Positions 21,601 through 33,600 of a stretch of DNA of 64,000 nucleotides are shown here, one piece after another. The notes under the pieces are model-generated. The model was not told the origin of the DNA and searched no databases. It saw only the letters and a list, made by a program, of their open reading frames with translations. How positions within the stretch are numbered: position 1 is the stretch's first letter; each line of letters opens with the position of its first letter. The position numbers and the translations under genes were made by a program. This stretch comes from Zonotrichia leucophrys gambelii (lineage: Eukaryota; Chordata; Aves; Passeriformes; Passerellidae): NCBI RefSeq assembly GCF_028769735.1, contig NC_088188.1, forward strand, positions 3,743,001 to 3,807,000, written 5' to 3'.

Positions 21601-24600
21601 TGCTGGCAGCCCAGCAGAGTCACCCAGCTGGTGCCCAGCCTGAGACCTGTGGTGTCCCCTGAGTGAACCAAAGCCAATTCCTTGAGATCTGCACTGGAGC
21701 TGAGAACAGCTGGATACCACAGTGCCCTGCTCAGCAGAAAGGTCCAGGTGGGCTTGACGTGCTGAAAAATGGACTGACCTGGGACTCATCACTGTCTGAA
21801 TCCTGAGCCCCTCCTTCACCACCTGAGGTGTCATCATGCCACACTGGCAGCACGTGTGATGCAAAGGGACACAAACCACCACAGCTAGAAGTGGAATGAG
21901 CACTCTCCTCTCTGAACACAGGAAAGACAAGCCCTGAAGCTTTCCTATTATCAGGTGAGCACCCTGAGCAAAGGAAAATGCTACAGAGGGGGTTTCATCT
22001 GCTGCACTGACACCAAGTAGGACTTTTCATTCCTTGCAGCAAAAAACCCACCCTGAGCACCCAGAAACTTCTGTTCACCTTGCCATGTCTCCAGGTGGTC
22101 ACTGCCTGGACTGGCATGTGCAGCTGATGTGCACAAGCACAGCACAGGCCCAAAACAGGGCTGGAGAGCAGATCCCACCTTCCTGCCCCATGCCATGCCA
22201 GGGAGACCATCAGAAACAAGGGAAAGCTTTCATGTCTTACCCAAATCATCTGCTGTAGGATTTACCTCTGTTTTCCCTTAGGAAGTCCTTCCTAACACCT
22301 AATCTCCGACTTCCCTTCCTGCCATTTAAGACCCTTGTATGCAGATAACAAACCAGGCACACACATCCTGGCAAAACCAGGATATGATGTCCCCAAAGCC
22401 ACACTGAAGGACTTCTGTAGGACTTCCCAGGCTTATGACATGAGGTCTTGTTTTTCCACAATGTTTAATAAATAAAAATAGAGGAACTTCTTCTTTCTTT
22501 GGTATTTATGTATGCTGGTAAAAGGAGGGTGGAACTGCACTTGCAGGGCCACAGCACCATCTGTGGCACTGCTTCCAAATCTCTTTCATCCATCTGATAA
22601 GACAGTGTGAGCCAGAAAGTATCACCCAAACTGTTCCCACACTTATGTCAACTCCAAGCACCTAATTTTCCTTCCACCTCTGCTACACCTGGAGTGATAT
22701 TCCAGGGCCCTTCTCCTTAAGGTAAATCAAGGCTCCCATTCCCCAGCGGGGGAAAAGCAAAGGCAACTTACAGCCAACACCAGACTAGTCACCTACCCAC
22801 ATATTCAGCATGACATTACACATAGTAACTCTTATTTTTCAACAATGATGAGAAAGAGACTAACCCCAGAAGTTTGTATGTCATGTGGAAGCGTCTTCTG
22901 AATTACTGTAGTTGCCAACCGTGAGATGATCCGAATCGGTTTCTTTACTGAAAAACAGTTGCTTTTCTTTCATGAAGCTGCAAGAAGGGACTGGGAAAGA
23001 CTCTTTATCATAGCAACCCTTGAGTGCACATGTCCCCACACACAGCTTGCTGCCTCCTTGCCTCATGTTCTTGGCTGTCAGAGGAGGTGAGTGGGGCTCT
23101 GGGGATGGAGGCGGGTGGGTGCAGCCTTGACCAAGCTCTGGGGAGCAGCTCCTGCTCCTCACCTCACACTCCACCAGTTCCAGCACCCAGCAGCCCCTCA
23201 CCATGGACAGCCTGGGCTGTGACATGCTCAGGCAAGGCTGTGAGGGGCCTGTGCTCCCCTCTGAGCCACGTGGCCAACAACTGAGATCCACCAGAGCAGA
23301 AGCGTGTAAAGGATGCCCAGCCAGCATGACCCAAGCCCCTGTGCTTCGTGCAGCCTCATGCACTCTGCTGAGCCCAGGTTCTGAACACACAACCCAACAT
23401 CCTTTACCTGGAAGGGCCAAAGCCAGGGGAAGAGTACAAGCATAAGGTTCAAGAGAGCAAACAGGCTGTGGTGCCTCCCCGTTGGCAATGGCCAGGCTAC
23501 TCACTGTTGCTCAGCTTTGGCTCGGTCACTGAGGAAGAAGAGGGCTGTGGCCAGGAAGAACATCCCTCCCAGGACAACCACGAAGGGGCAGAGCATGAGA
23601 GCATAACCCAGGCTGAGGAACTCCCACACTGGGGACTCCTTTGTGCTTTGTCGTATCAGGTCGGAGATCTGCGAGAGAGGAGAAGAAAAATGAATCACTC
23701 AGATGAAAAAGAGACACCATGAGAGTGAAGGGAACAGGATTCCTGAAACAACCACCCACCAAACATGTGTGAGCTTTAAAATGGAACAGTGTGTTCAGTG
23801 CAAGCTGAATGTCCCTCACACCCTTCAGCTTTCCACACTGGAGCCTGGGCAATTTCTGCTCTGAGGTGTGACCATGTTCACAGGGGTCTGAGGATGAGGG
23901 AAGAGATGAGGATCTGACTCCATGTTTCAGAAGGCTGATTTATTATTTTATGATATATATTATATTAAAACTATATTAAAATAATAGAAGAAAAGATTTC
24001 CTCAGAAAGCTAGCTAAGAATAGAAAAGAAAAAATTATAACAAAGGCTTGTGTCTCGGACAAAAAGTCCAAGCCAGCTCACTGTGATTAGCCATTAATTA
24101 GAAACAACTAACATAGACTAATCCCAGATGCACCTGTTGCATTCCACAGCAGCAGATAATCAATGTCTACATTTTGTTCCTGATGCCTCTCAGCTTCTCA
24201 GGAGGAAAAATGCTAAAGAAAGGATTTTTCATAAAAGATGTCTGTGACACTGAGCCTTGGCAGGGGCTCTCCTCTGGCTGTCACTCTTCTGGCCTGATCT
24301 AACATTATTCCCACAGCCCTTTCCATGCTCTCCAGGCAGTGTCAGTGACAGCATCTGTGGGTGTCTGACCTTGCTGCACCCAGGGGAGCCAGCAGGGCCC
24401 TGCTGGGGCTGCTCAGGGGGTGAGGCACTGATCAATCTTCTGCAATTCCTGTCAAGTCCTGCTCACTCCCACACCTGATCTGCCTTTCAGCAAAGGGAGG
24501 TATTAAATTCCATTTCTGTGTACTGAGTGGGAAGGGGGGAATGTTTTCCAAAGAACAAAAAAAAAAAAAAAACAAACCAGATCCCATCTGATTTGGAGAA

Positions 24601-27600
24601 AAATAATTGGAACCTGGGGGCTTTATGCCCATGTCTGAGGTATATGGGGCTCATTCCTTCTTCCAGCCTCTAAAGCTTGAAGTGTAATTGTGTGCAAGAC
24701 ATGGCTCTGTCCCAGGCTCAGACATGGGGCTGTGCTGGCACTGCACACCACCAAATTTATGGATCAAGGCAATCTGCACCTTCTGACAACCAAAAAGCAT
24801 CATTACATGAAAGTAAACACAAATTATTTACACCTACACAAAGGAGCAGAGACATACAACAGCACTATTTTGTTTGTTATGAAAAGCTTTTGCTAGAACT
24901 CACTAAAATGTAATGCATATCTGTAGCTAAAACTTCCACATTTTAATATTTACTGCCCAGCAAACAATTTTACTCTCCATAAATCCAACAGAGAGGCAGC
25001 AGCAGTTGGGGTGGGTCTCAAGGCATTGGGTATTTAAATGTCCAGCTCTGTTTTTATCCATGACCTTTTGTTGGGGGAGAAACACTAATTTATACCAAAA
25101 GACTGCAGGGAATTTGGAACAAAAAATCCTGCTGCTGTGCACACACACAAATCAGCTCCAGAAATAGTCAAAGCTTGTGCAGCAACTTCAAAACTGCCAC
25201 TGGTAATGGAAAAGTTGGAGTCAAACACAACCTACAAGCAAGTTCTGACATCCAAGGCTTAAATCTTGACAGTGAAAAGAAGAACTGTCACATGCAGGAG
25301 AAATCACCAGCTCACACTCTGCAGTGACCTGGAAGGTAAATGTGAGTGAGGAGATGCCTGACCAACAGAAGGTGCCAGGAGGATGATGCTCATGGGGTTC
25401 CAAAGAATAGTGGGTGTGTTTTAGATACATAAAGAATTGAAGGGTTTTAGCCTCATTTCTCTGTTTCATTCCCCGCCCTAGAAAGGATGAGGAGAACATT
25501 TCAGTGCTTGGGATATAGAAGAGTTCTAGTCCTCTCAAAAATAACTTTATTCACAGTGTAAAACACATGAAGAAAAACAAAAGAGTGTTGCAAACAATTC
25601 TGATGTGAGACTCAAGGAAAATAAAGTGACCATTAGTCAGAGAGATTTATTAAAAACAGCAACAAGACTTGAATGTGACAAGGATGCACCACAGGACAGT
25701 AGCAGAATGTGCTCTGCATTCAGGGACATCAGCTGGTCATTAATTCCCTTTTGTATCCACACATCTTAATTCCAAACATTTCCCTTACTCTTCATTATGA
25801 ACCAGAGTTTGGCATCGAGTCAATGTCTCTGTCAGGCTGCAATAGCCAGAATTGAGAATATTCTAAAACAGAAATCTAGACATCCTAAAGCACTTTTCAT
25901 TTTGGGGAATGGATACAATTATTCTCTAAAAGGACCAGATAATAAATCACTTGATAAATTGACATGGTAAGTCAGCAGCAGAGGAAGAAAAGCCATGCAT
26001 GTGGTTCTGATTGCTTTCTCCATGGATGGCATGACATTCTAGGCTAAAAACAGCTTTGAAAGTGTAAAGTCTCCAAAAGATAAATCTCCCAGTGCAGTTT
26101 GTCTCACACCTTCCCTTCTAATGCAACAAATTGTCTTGACCTTTTCTAGCAACAAATCATGTTATTATTAAATCTGCTGTATTTTTCATTTTTAACCAAA
26201 CACATTCTGCAAATGCACAGTTTAGAAAAAAACACCTTTCCTCCCTTTCAAGATATAATTCTTTCCACCAAGCCTGCTGGGCTTCCTCACCCAGGTTCCA
26301 TATAATTCACTCCCCAGTGTCTTAGTCTCTAAACTCTAGGATTTTACCAGGTCCATATTTATATATATATTATTATATATATATATAAAATATATTTTTT
26401 ATATATAGATTTTTGCTGTTAGCAGTCACTGCTCCCTGTCAGTTTGTTCCAAACCACCTGCTAAGGCTGGAACTTTGGCATCTCCTCTCAAGAGGACACA
26501 GGGCATAATTACAGACCCAGGCTCCAAGAATGACACACCGTTTGCCAAATGCTCTGCTCTCTCTGTACTGCCAGTTTTGGGTTTTCCTTGCCATGACAGC
26601 ATCCTGAGCTGGCCAACTGTGATTTGGCAGGACCCAACCAAGCATAATTTCTGGTGTCTTCTCTCTAAGATGAGTAACAAACTGCGGGGGCTGCACGTGG
26701 CCGGTGCCAGCCCTGCAGCACGCAGTCGTGTGTGGGATTCCTTCCTTTGTTCCTCCAGCTGGGAGCTGCCAAAAAGCTTCAAAACATCTCTGCAGAACGT
26801 GGGGGTGGAAAATCAAGAGGGAAGTCCTGTTGCTGCTCTGCAGTCTAATCACAAGTCTTTGATACCAGCTGTAAGAGCCTGAATGAGAGATGCAGTGAAA
26901 ATGCAGTTTATTGTATCCAAGGTGTTACAGCAGTCCAGGTTGTGGGTGACAGAGCTGTGCCCACAGCTGTCAGCTCCAGCTGCAGGGAGGCCTGGAGACC
27001 CTGAGTTTAGGTTACAATGCATTATAGACTTTGGTTTTGGTTACAATGCATTCTATACTTTTCTTTGCTGAGCATTTTAATACAGTAGAACCAATCTATA
27101 CCTTAACTTTTACCTACAGCCTATCATAGCTACTGTAATTACCATATTCATGTTACTGTTCTCCAATCACTAACAGTCAGTACATCACAGTTTAAGACAG
27201 AAGTTGTTTTTCAGTTTTCTTGCAGTGGAAAATTCTGAGACTTTTTTCTGCTTGCAACATGGGCAGGCTTGTTTGCCTGTGCTCTCTTTCTGCTTGGTAA
27301 AAACATCTTCTTGTTTGGGGTGGGTTTATCCTTTGCTCTAAGCCATAAAAACCCCTTCTAACTAACACACCCTTTGCCTCCTTGGTTATCCAGTGAGACT
27401 GGCTCAGCAATTCTTTTCTTCTATATCAAAACTTGATTCCATCTCTATTCCTTCTTCAGATTCTACATTCAAAAATCTTTATGCTAAGCACACATATCTG
27501 TGAGACTTTCTTGTCAAACTTTCATCCTTCCCAACAACCAGCCTAGCTGTGAAATTCACATCTCCTCCCTGGCTGTGCAGCACAGAGCTCAGAGCAAGAG

Positions 27601-30600
27601 GAATGACTTTGCTGAATAAACCCAGCTCGAGGCTCTTTCCCAGCAGAACAGGACAGTGTGTGCTCAGCTGGATGGAGTCCAGTTGCAGACAGCTCCTGCT
27701 TTCTGGAGAAGCAGCAGTGCAGCTGCAGTGGGCACATCCCAGCCCCAAATCCCCACCTGGTCTCCATCTGAGTGCAGGAGACAGCAGGGGAACAAAGGGA
27801 AACTTCATTGCTGTCTTGGGAGGAGTGGTGTGTGCTTTGGAACAGGCTGCAGGCCATGGAGACAGAGGTGCCAAGGTGGGCTGGAGCCCAAGGTGGCATC
27901 TGGATTCCATGCTCTGTCTCTCCTGAACAGTCTGGGTGGGTAAATTAACTGGTTTATTAATGACACAGTGTAATGGTAACAACATCTCCAAAATCACTGT
28001 TTCATTTCCTCCTCTCTTGTTGCTGAGTCAATATCTCAATTCCTCTGCAGTTGGCTTCTCTAAGTTTCTGATGTTGCCACTTGGGCACAAATCCTGCTAC
28101 ATAACAGAGTCTTTCTGGCACAAATATCTGATTTTCATGATTACCAGTTTGATACGAGCCAGGTTCTCCCTGGCTGATCATTTCAGTACAGTTCCCTAAC
28201 ACAGTATTCCCTGTAACCCCACAGTGGTTTGAGATCCACCCACTCTCAAGTCAGAGTGAATATGAAAGGTTTCTTTAATTTTCTAAAAAAATGGATTATG
28301 AATGAAAATGAAGCTGAGAAAGCAAAAAGGAGGGATTTTATAAAGTAAACAATTTGCTGGGCCTGGGGGAGCAGAAGAGTTTATACTGCATTAAATGGCA
28401 TGAGGAACACTTTATAATAAGAGGAAGTAAACCTCTTTTTTTAATGATATTTTCCCCCTCCCAGGATGACCAGGCTGCATTGAATATATGGTGCTGCCTT
28501 GAAAAAGGCTACAGTAAATTCAGATACTCCATAGGGATGCTGCTTACTGTGCCAGGACATGGATTTGGTACATCAGAGCAATATCTGCCCCATTTGCCCT
28601 GAGAGGGTTGAAAGTCTCTTTTCCTCAGTAATTGGATTTTGTAAGTTGAGACCAGCCTTTCTCTGAGCCCAGCCAGAGATGCCTCTTGCATGGGGAATGT
28701 GAAGGAACTCGGTGAGCCAGGCAGGTGGATGTGTAGGGATGGATGGGGGTGCCCGTTCCCGTGCAGAAACAGGAGTGGGGCACAGAACCTTCAGCAGAAT
28801 CCCCATCCCCACCTCTCCTGGCTGCACGGGCCCCTTCCCTGTCTGCATATCCCACAACAGCAAAGGGAATCCTTGTGTTGAAGAGAATCTGGACACATTC
28901 TGAAAGGTGCTCAGCACCATGAAATCTGCCCATCTTGGGAGAGTGCAGGAGCCTTGGCAGCTCAAAGAAAACATTTATTCAAGGAGGTTTTCAGTGCACA
29001 GAGGAGTGACAGAGCAGATGAGACAGAGCTTGAAATACTCGAGTGCAACAATGACCTCCTTTGGATTTCTGGGCTTTCTCTACTGAGATACTTTCACCTA
29101 CATTAAACATTTATCAAAAATACTGAGAACCTGAACATCTAACAAAGTCATGAACATGACAGATGCACAGAACTCTGAAAAAACACCAAAGCAGGCTGTG
29201 AACCCTGGGTACAGAGCATTTTAGAGATGGAAAGTCATTTGGTATTTTATTAACAGACTTAAACTTTATCTGTTCCTGACTCATCAGAAGTGGGAAGCTT
29301 GTTAGCTCGGTGCAATGAGGAGATCAATCCCATGAGGACTGGTCTCCAGGTGCTTAATTCTCCTCTTCTTTTGCAGCTGACAGCTATGTCAAAAATTTGG
29401 CCTTTCAGTGCACTATGAAAAAGGCTTTTAATTACTAAGGACCAGAGAAATCTTCAACTTAAAGTTACTGCTTCAAGAAGCAGGTAATAAGGAGGAGGGG
29501 CTGGAGGTTCTCACCCTCACATCATTTCCCTGGCAAGCACAGGGGATGTTCAGACCAGCAAGGCCAAGTCCCATTTTACCCACCACAGTGTGAGTATGAA
29601 CAACACAAGCATGAACGTGTGGAGAGGTCTCTGCAGGAGGAGTGCTGCCATCAGGGTCACACCACACCTGTCAGGCAGCTGAGACTTGGGACAGAAGGAA
29701 CAATAAAAACCATAAATGTGTATCACAATTCATCTACCGGCTCTATCAGGTGATGGGAGATGATGCTCATACAGACTCATGTACACTATATTAGAACAAG
29801 CTGCAAAAGGCAACAAGTTCCATCCTCAGCAGTGGGATATCTCCTGATGCTCCATGAACCAGAGAGGGATGGCAGGATGTTGTATTTGCTGGGAAATGTC
29901 ACAACAAACACAGGAATGATGAATCTGATTCCATGTTCTCAGAAGGCTAATTTATTACTTTATGATACTAAGTTGTATTAAAGATACTATACTGAATATA
30001 CTAAAGAATACAGAAAGGATACTTGCTGAATACTATAAAGATAAAATAATGAAAACTCCTGACTCTTTCCAGAGTCAACACAGCTTGGCCCTGATTGGCC
30101 AAAGAGTGAAAACAACTCCCACCACAACCCAAACAATCACCTGTGGGTAAACAATCTCCAAACACATTCCACATGTGAGGACAACACAGGAGAAGCAAAT
30201 GAGATAAAAATTGCTTTTTTTTTCTCTGAGGCTTCTCAGCTTCCCAGGAGAAAAACCCTGGGAGAAAGGATTTTTTTCGAAGAATGTCAATGTCACAGCA
30301 GGGCAGTATTTTGCATTTTTGTTTCAGGACACTGCTGCCTCCTTGACCTTGAGCTGTGCAACCCCCAGCAGGCACCTAATGGGCCATGTGTGAGGAATGG
30401 CTGCATGGGTCAGCCAGGGACAGAACACCCAGACTGCAGCTCACATCAACCACCCACTTCATTGCTATACCCTGTTTTTAAGTCAGACAGAAGTGGATTT
30501 GACTGCCAGTGGGCTGAGGTCTGTTCTAGTCTAGCAAACTAAGCTGGGAAAAGTGTCCTTCCAGAGTAAGCATGTCCTACTCTGAAGCAGCCATAGCATT

Positions 30601-33600
30601 TTAAGCCATAAAATATGAATTTTAAACCATAATACATGAATTCTACTCTCTCAGGCAGGCAAGTGTTTACACATAGAGCTACTTTCCATACAGATATACT
30701 TGGTGAGGTAAACACCTTCAAACCAAATCAACAAAAAGGCTGTTTCAAACTGGGCCAAGACCCTGTGAAATCTGCACCTCCAGGTATAACTTTCATTAAA
30801 AAGTATCTTAATTGCTGCATTTACCACAGTTTTCCTTGCCTTGCCCCTAATGAAATTCTGATCTGCTTGCCCTGATACTCTGCACCAGGGATAATTAACA
30901 CTGCTCTGCTAACTACTTGCTAAAGGAAGGTCATTACTATTCTTGCTGCTTAAATAGCTCATTAGGTTTATCAACCTGCTCAGAGGAAAGCTGGGGAAGG
31001 AGAAAAGTGAAGGTGCCAAGGCTGGAGGTGGTGTCCCTCCAGTGAAACTGGAACAGCCCAAGAGGGCAGGAGAGATGGAGCCACCATCAGAGGAGTCCAG
31101 GGAGCAGTGCTGGTCCATCCAAGGTGCTCCTGGAGGAGAGCCACCTCTGGCACTTCAGAACATCCTCTCACAGGCTGATGTGGCCGGGTGACAAGGAGAT
31201 ACTGACTGGTTTTCATCCTCAGACCCTCTGAACAGCTGCACAGAGGGGATGAGAAGGAGTTGAAGCAACCAGCAGCAGGGCAGTGAGGGCAGTGTGTGCC
31301 CACCTGCCTGGCACACAGGGACAGCACTGCCTGCAGCAGGTCCTGCTGGCATCACTGGCAAGGGTGGAAGAGCAAAGTGCTCAGCAAATCACAAACGTGG
31401 AAGAGAAAGAAGGAAAGGAAAAGGAAGGGAGGGAGGGAGGAAGGAAGGAAGGAAGGAAGGGGCGGAAGGAAGGGGCGGAAGGAAGGAAGGGAAAGGAAAA
31501 ACAAAAGAAAGAAAGAAAGACCCAAGCCACAGCCTTGAAATAAAACCCTCCTTCTGCCTGCATTCAGATTTCCAGAAGCAGAAGAGCAGTCAGAAAGTAC
31601 AGGGGGATACAGGAAGGATGATGCAAACCCTGAGCAGTGAAACAGGTTCATGCCTGTGCACAGATGGACACAGGAGCATGGACTTACAGTTGTTTTATTT
31701 TAAAGGGCAACCAAGATCAAACCAGAATTAGTGATACAAAGAGCTGAGTTGTGAAGCAGCCTGACAAGAGTTAACTATTTCACATGCTGCTGCCACTGCC
31801 CTCCACTTGCTCTTCTGAGCCTGAAATGCTGCCTCGGCAGCAGGTGAAGACCTTTATAGGATATTCAACATTAATGGTGGGATTTGGGGCATTTCCCTTA
31901 ACACTTCTGTGCTCCAGCAATCGTGGGAGTGGTCAGAGACAGAAAAGTACTACACACATTTGGGTGCAATGCACTGAGCAGGTGAGATTTCTCACCTGCT
32001 GCCTCAAGAATAAAGTGTGGGGTGACTCTGGAGGTGTTAAAAAGGAGTTATTTAAACTACAGGTTGGTTATCACAAAATCCTGAAAAAAGTTACAGCTCT
32101 CTAGGAATAAAAGCTGTCTCATCTACTGAACTTCTGCAGCAATGTCTATTCCTATTTGGAAATGAGCAGGCAGTGCTGATTTACAGTAAATTATCTCAGA
32201 GCTTGCCATGTAGTGAAGCTTTATGCAAATTGCAGCTGCCACCCTAAAGCTGTATTTGCATAACTCCTTTGTAAGTCAATCTGAAGCCTTTTTATCACAA
32301 TAAAAGTTATCAATATTTAAAGAGACATGAAAAATAGCCACACATATGTGCTCCCTGCCACTTAGCTTTTAAGCACTAATGTGTATTTGCTGCTTTGGGT
32401 GGTTTAAGGAGCTGCAGTGCAAGATTTGGAATGGGTGAAGTGACAGAAAGTCTGAGTGTGACCCTGAGCTCCAGGACACACCACAGAGCACAGCAGGAAC
32501 TGCACACCTGAGGCTGATCAGCACCTTCTGTGTTGTATACAGGGATTTTAAGATCAATGCCACATTTATTGGTATCCAGCAGAGATAACTGCCTGCCACA
32601 GCTTGGTCCTACAAGGACAAGGGTCCCCAGTTCTTTATTAAGAGCATTGCTGGAGGGAATCTCACTATAAACTCACCAAAAGCATGTAGGATTCCAGCCA
32701 TGTTTGATCAAAGCACTGCTCATTTAGTGAGGGAACTCCAGGGAATTCTGTGAGCAGTTGGCAGACACAGCAGATCCCAGGTGAACCCAGGGGATCAGGA
32801 GGTTGAGTTTCACCATCCTGAGCCTGCCTGTTACTGCAGCTCACAGAATCATTAAGGTTGGAAAAGATCCCTGAGATGGTCAAGTCCAACCTGTGATTGA
32901 ATATCACCTTGTAAACCAGAGCAGAGCACTGAGTGCCACATCCAGTCATTCCCTGGACACCTCCAGGGCCTTCTGCTGCTCTCCTTCAAAACCCATTCCT
33001 GCTCCTGGTCTGCCTTGTGAAGGTCTGGAGCCACAGCAGTGGGAGCTGATGCCCTCAGGGTGGGGATTCCCAGAACTGTGGGAATTAGGATCCCAAATTT
33101 CCCCTAAATCCAGCAGGAGCAGGTTCCTCAGCCCTCACAGACTGCCCTGAAAACCCTGGTCAGAATCTGGGCCCCTTCTGCAGCCTGCCCAGCTGGGGCT
33201 CAGTGCTGCATGGGGTTTCTCCATCCTGCACTGCAGCTGGACAGTTCCTGTGCTTTGTAACACCCAGGGGCAGTGCCTGCCTTAGCTGTGGTGCAGAAGT
33301 TGGCTGTCCTTTCACTTTAAATAGTATTTGTTTTCTGCGTTATGTGGAGCTGGAGCTGAGCTTTCAGCTCTGGTAGCAGAGGGAGGATGAATCAGCCCAG
33401 CCAGAAAAGAGCTGCACAAAGGGATGCTGGTTCCCATCATGGCATGAGGGCTTCACTCCTCCTCCTCTGCACAGAGCCTTGGACCTGCCTCACCTCCTCC
33501 CAAATCACAACTGCCCGACAATTACAGCATTAGAAAAGGAAAATAATTCAAAAATAATAACCAATAATTCAGAAATAATTTAAAATAGTAACAAATATTT

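Larger units (their letters stand above)
9643..23504 (-). other. SPNS2: SPNS2 intron (13.9 kb) before the last coding exon
   Basis: Joins phase-2 exons. It contains a (GGA)n run near 10838-10852, a CR1 fragment at 15330-15456, an ERVL solo LTR at about 15631-16175, an ERVK-type solo LTR at 16885-17231 and a candidate alternative last exon at 22881-22947. The long minus-strand frames at 14703-15551 and 21280-21930 have no recognisable domains. The rest shows no gene or RNA that I can support. Confidence 0.85.

Noticed and set aside
21280..21930. 216-codon open frame on the minus strand with hydrophobic segments
   Set aside because: Composition looks random, no similarity is recognised, it is nested in the SPNS2 intron, and plausible splice sites in phase are lacking.
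23501..23503. TGA directly after AEQQ as the true SPNS2 stop
   Set aside because: The TGA overlaps a strong GTGAGT donor, and the exact conserved SPNS2 tail is found in phase at 9642-9600.
26426..26882. Overlapping frames of 118-137 codons on both strands
   Set aside because: Frames are open on both strands at once, as expected for sequence poor in stop words, and none has recognisable similarity.
29301..29330. Short 'gttagctcggtgcaatg' word resembling a tRNA D-arm
   Set aside because: No acceptor stem, anticodon arm or T-arm can be built around it.
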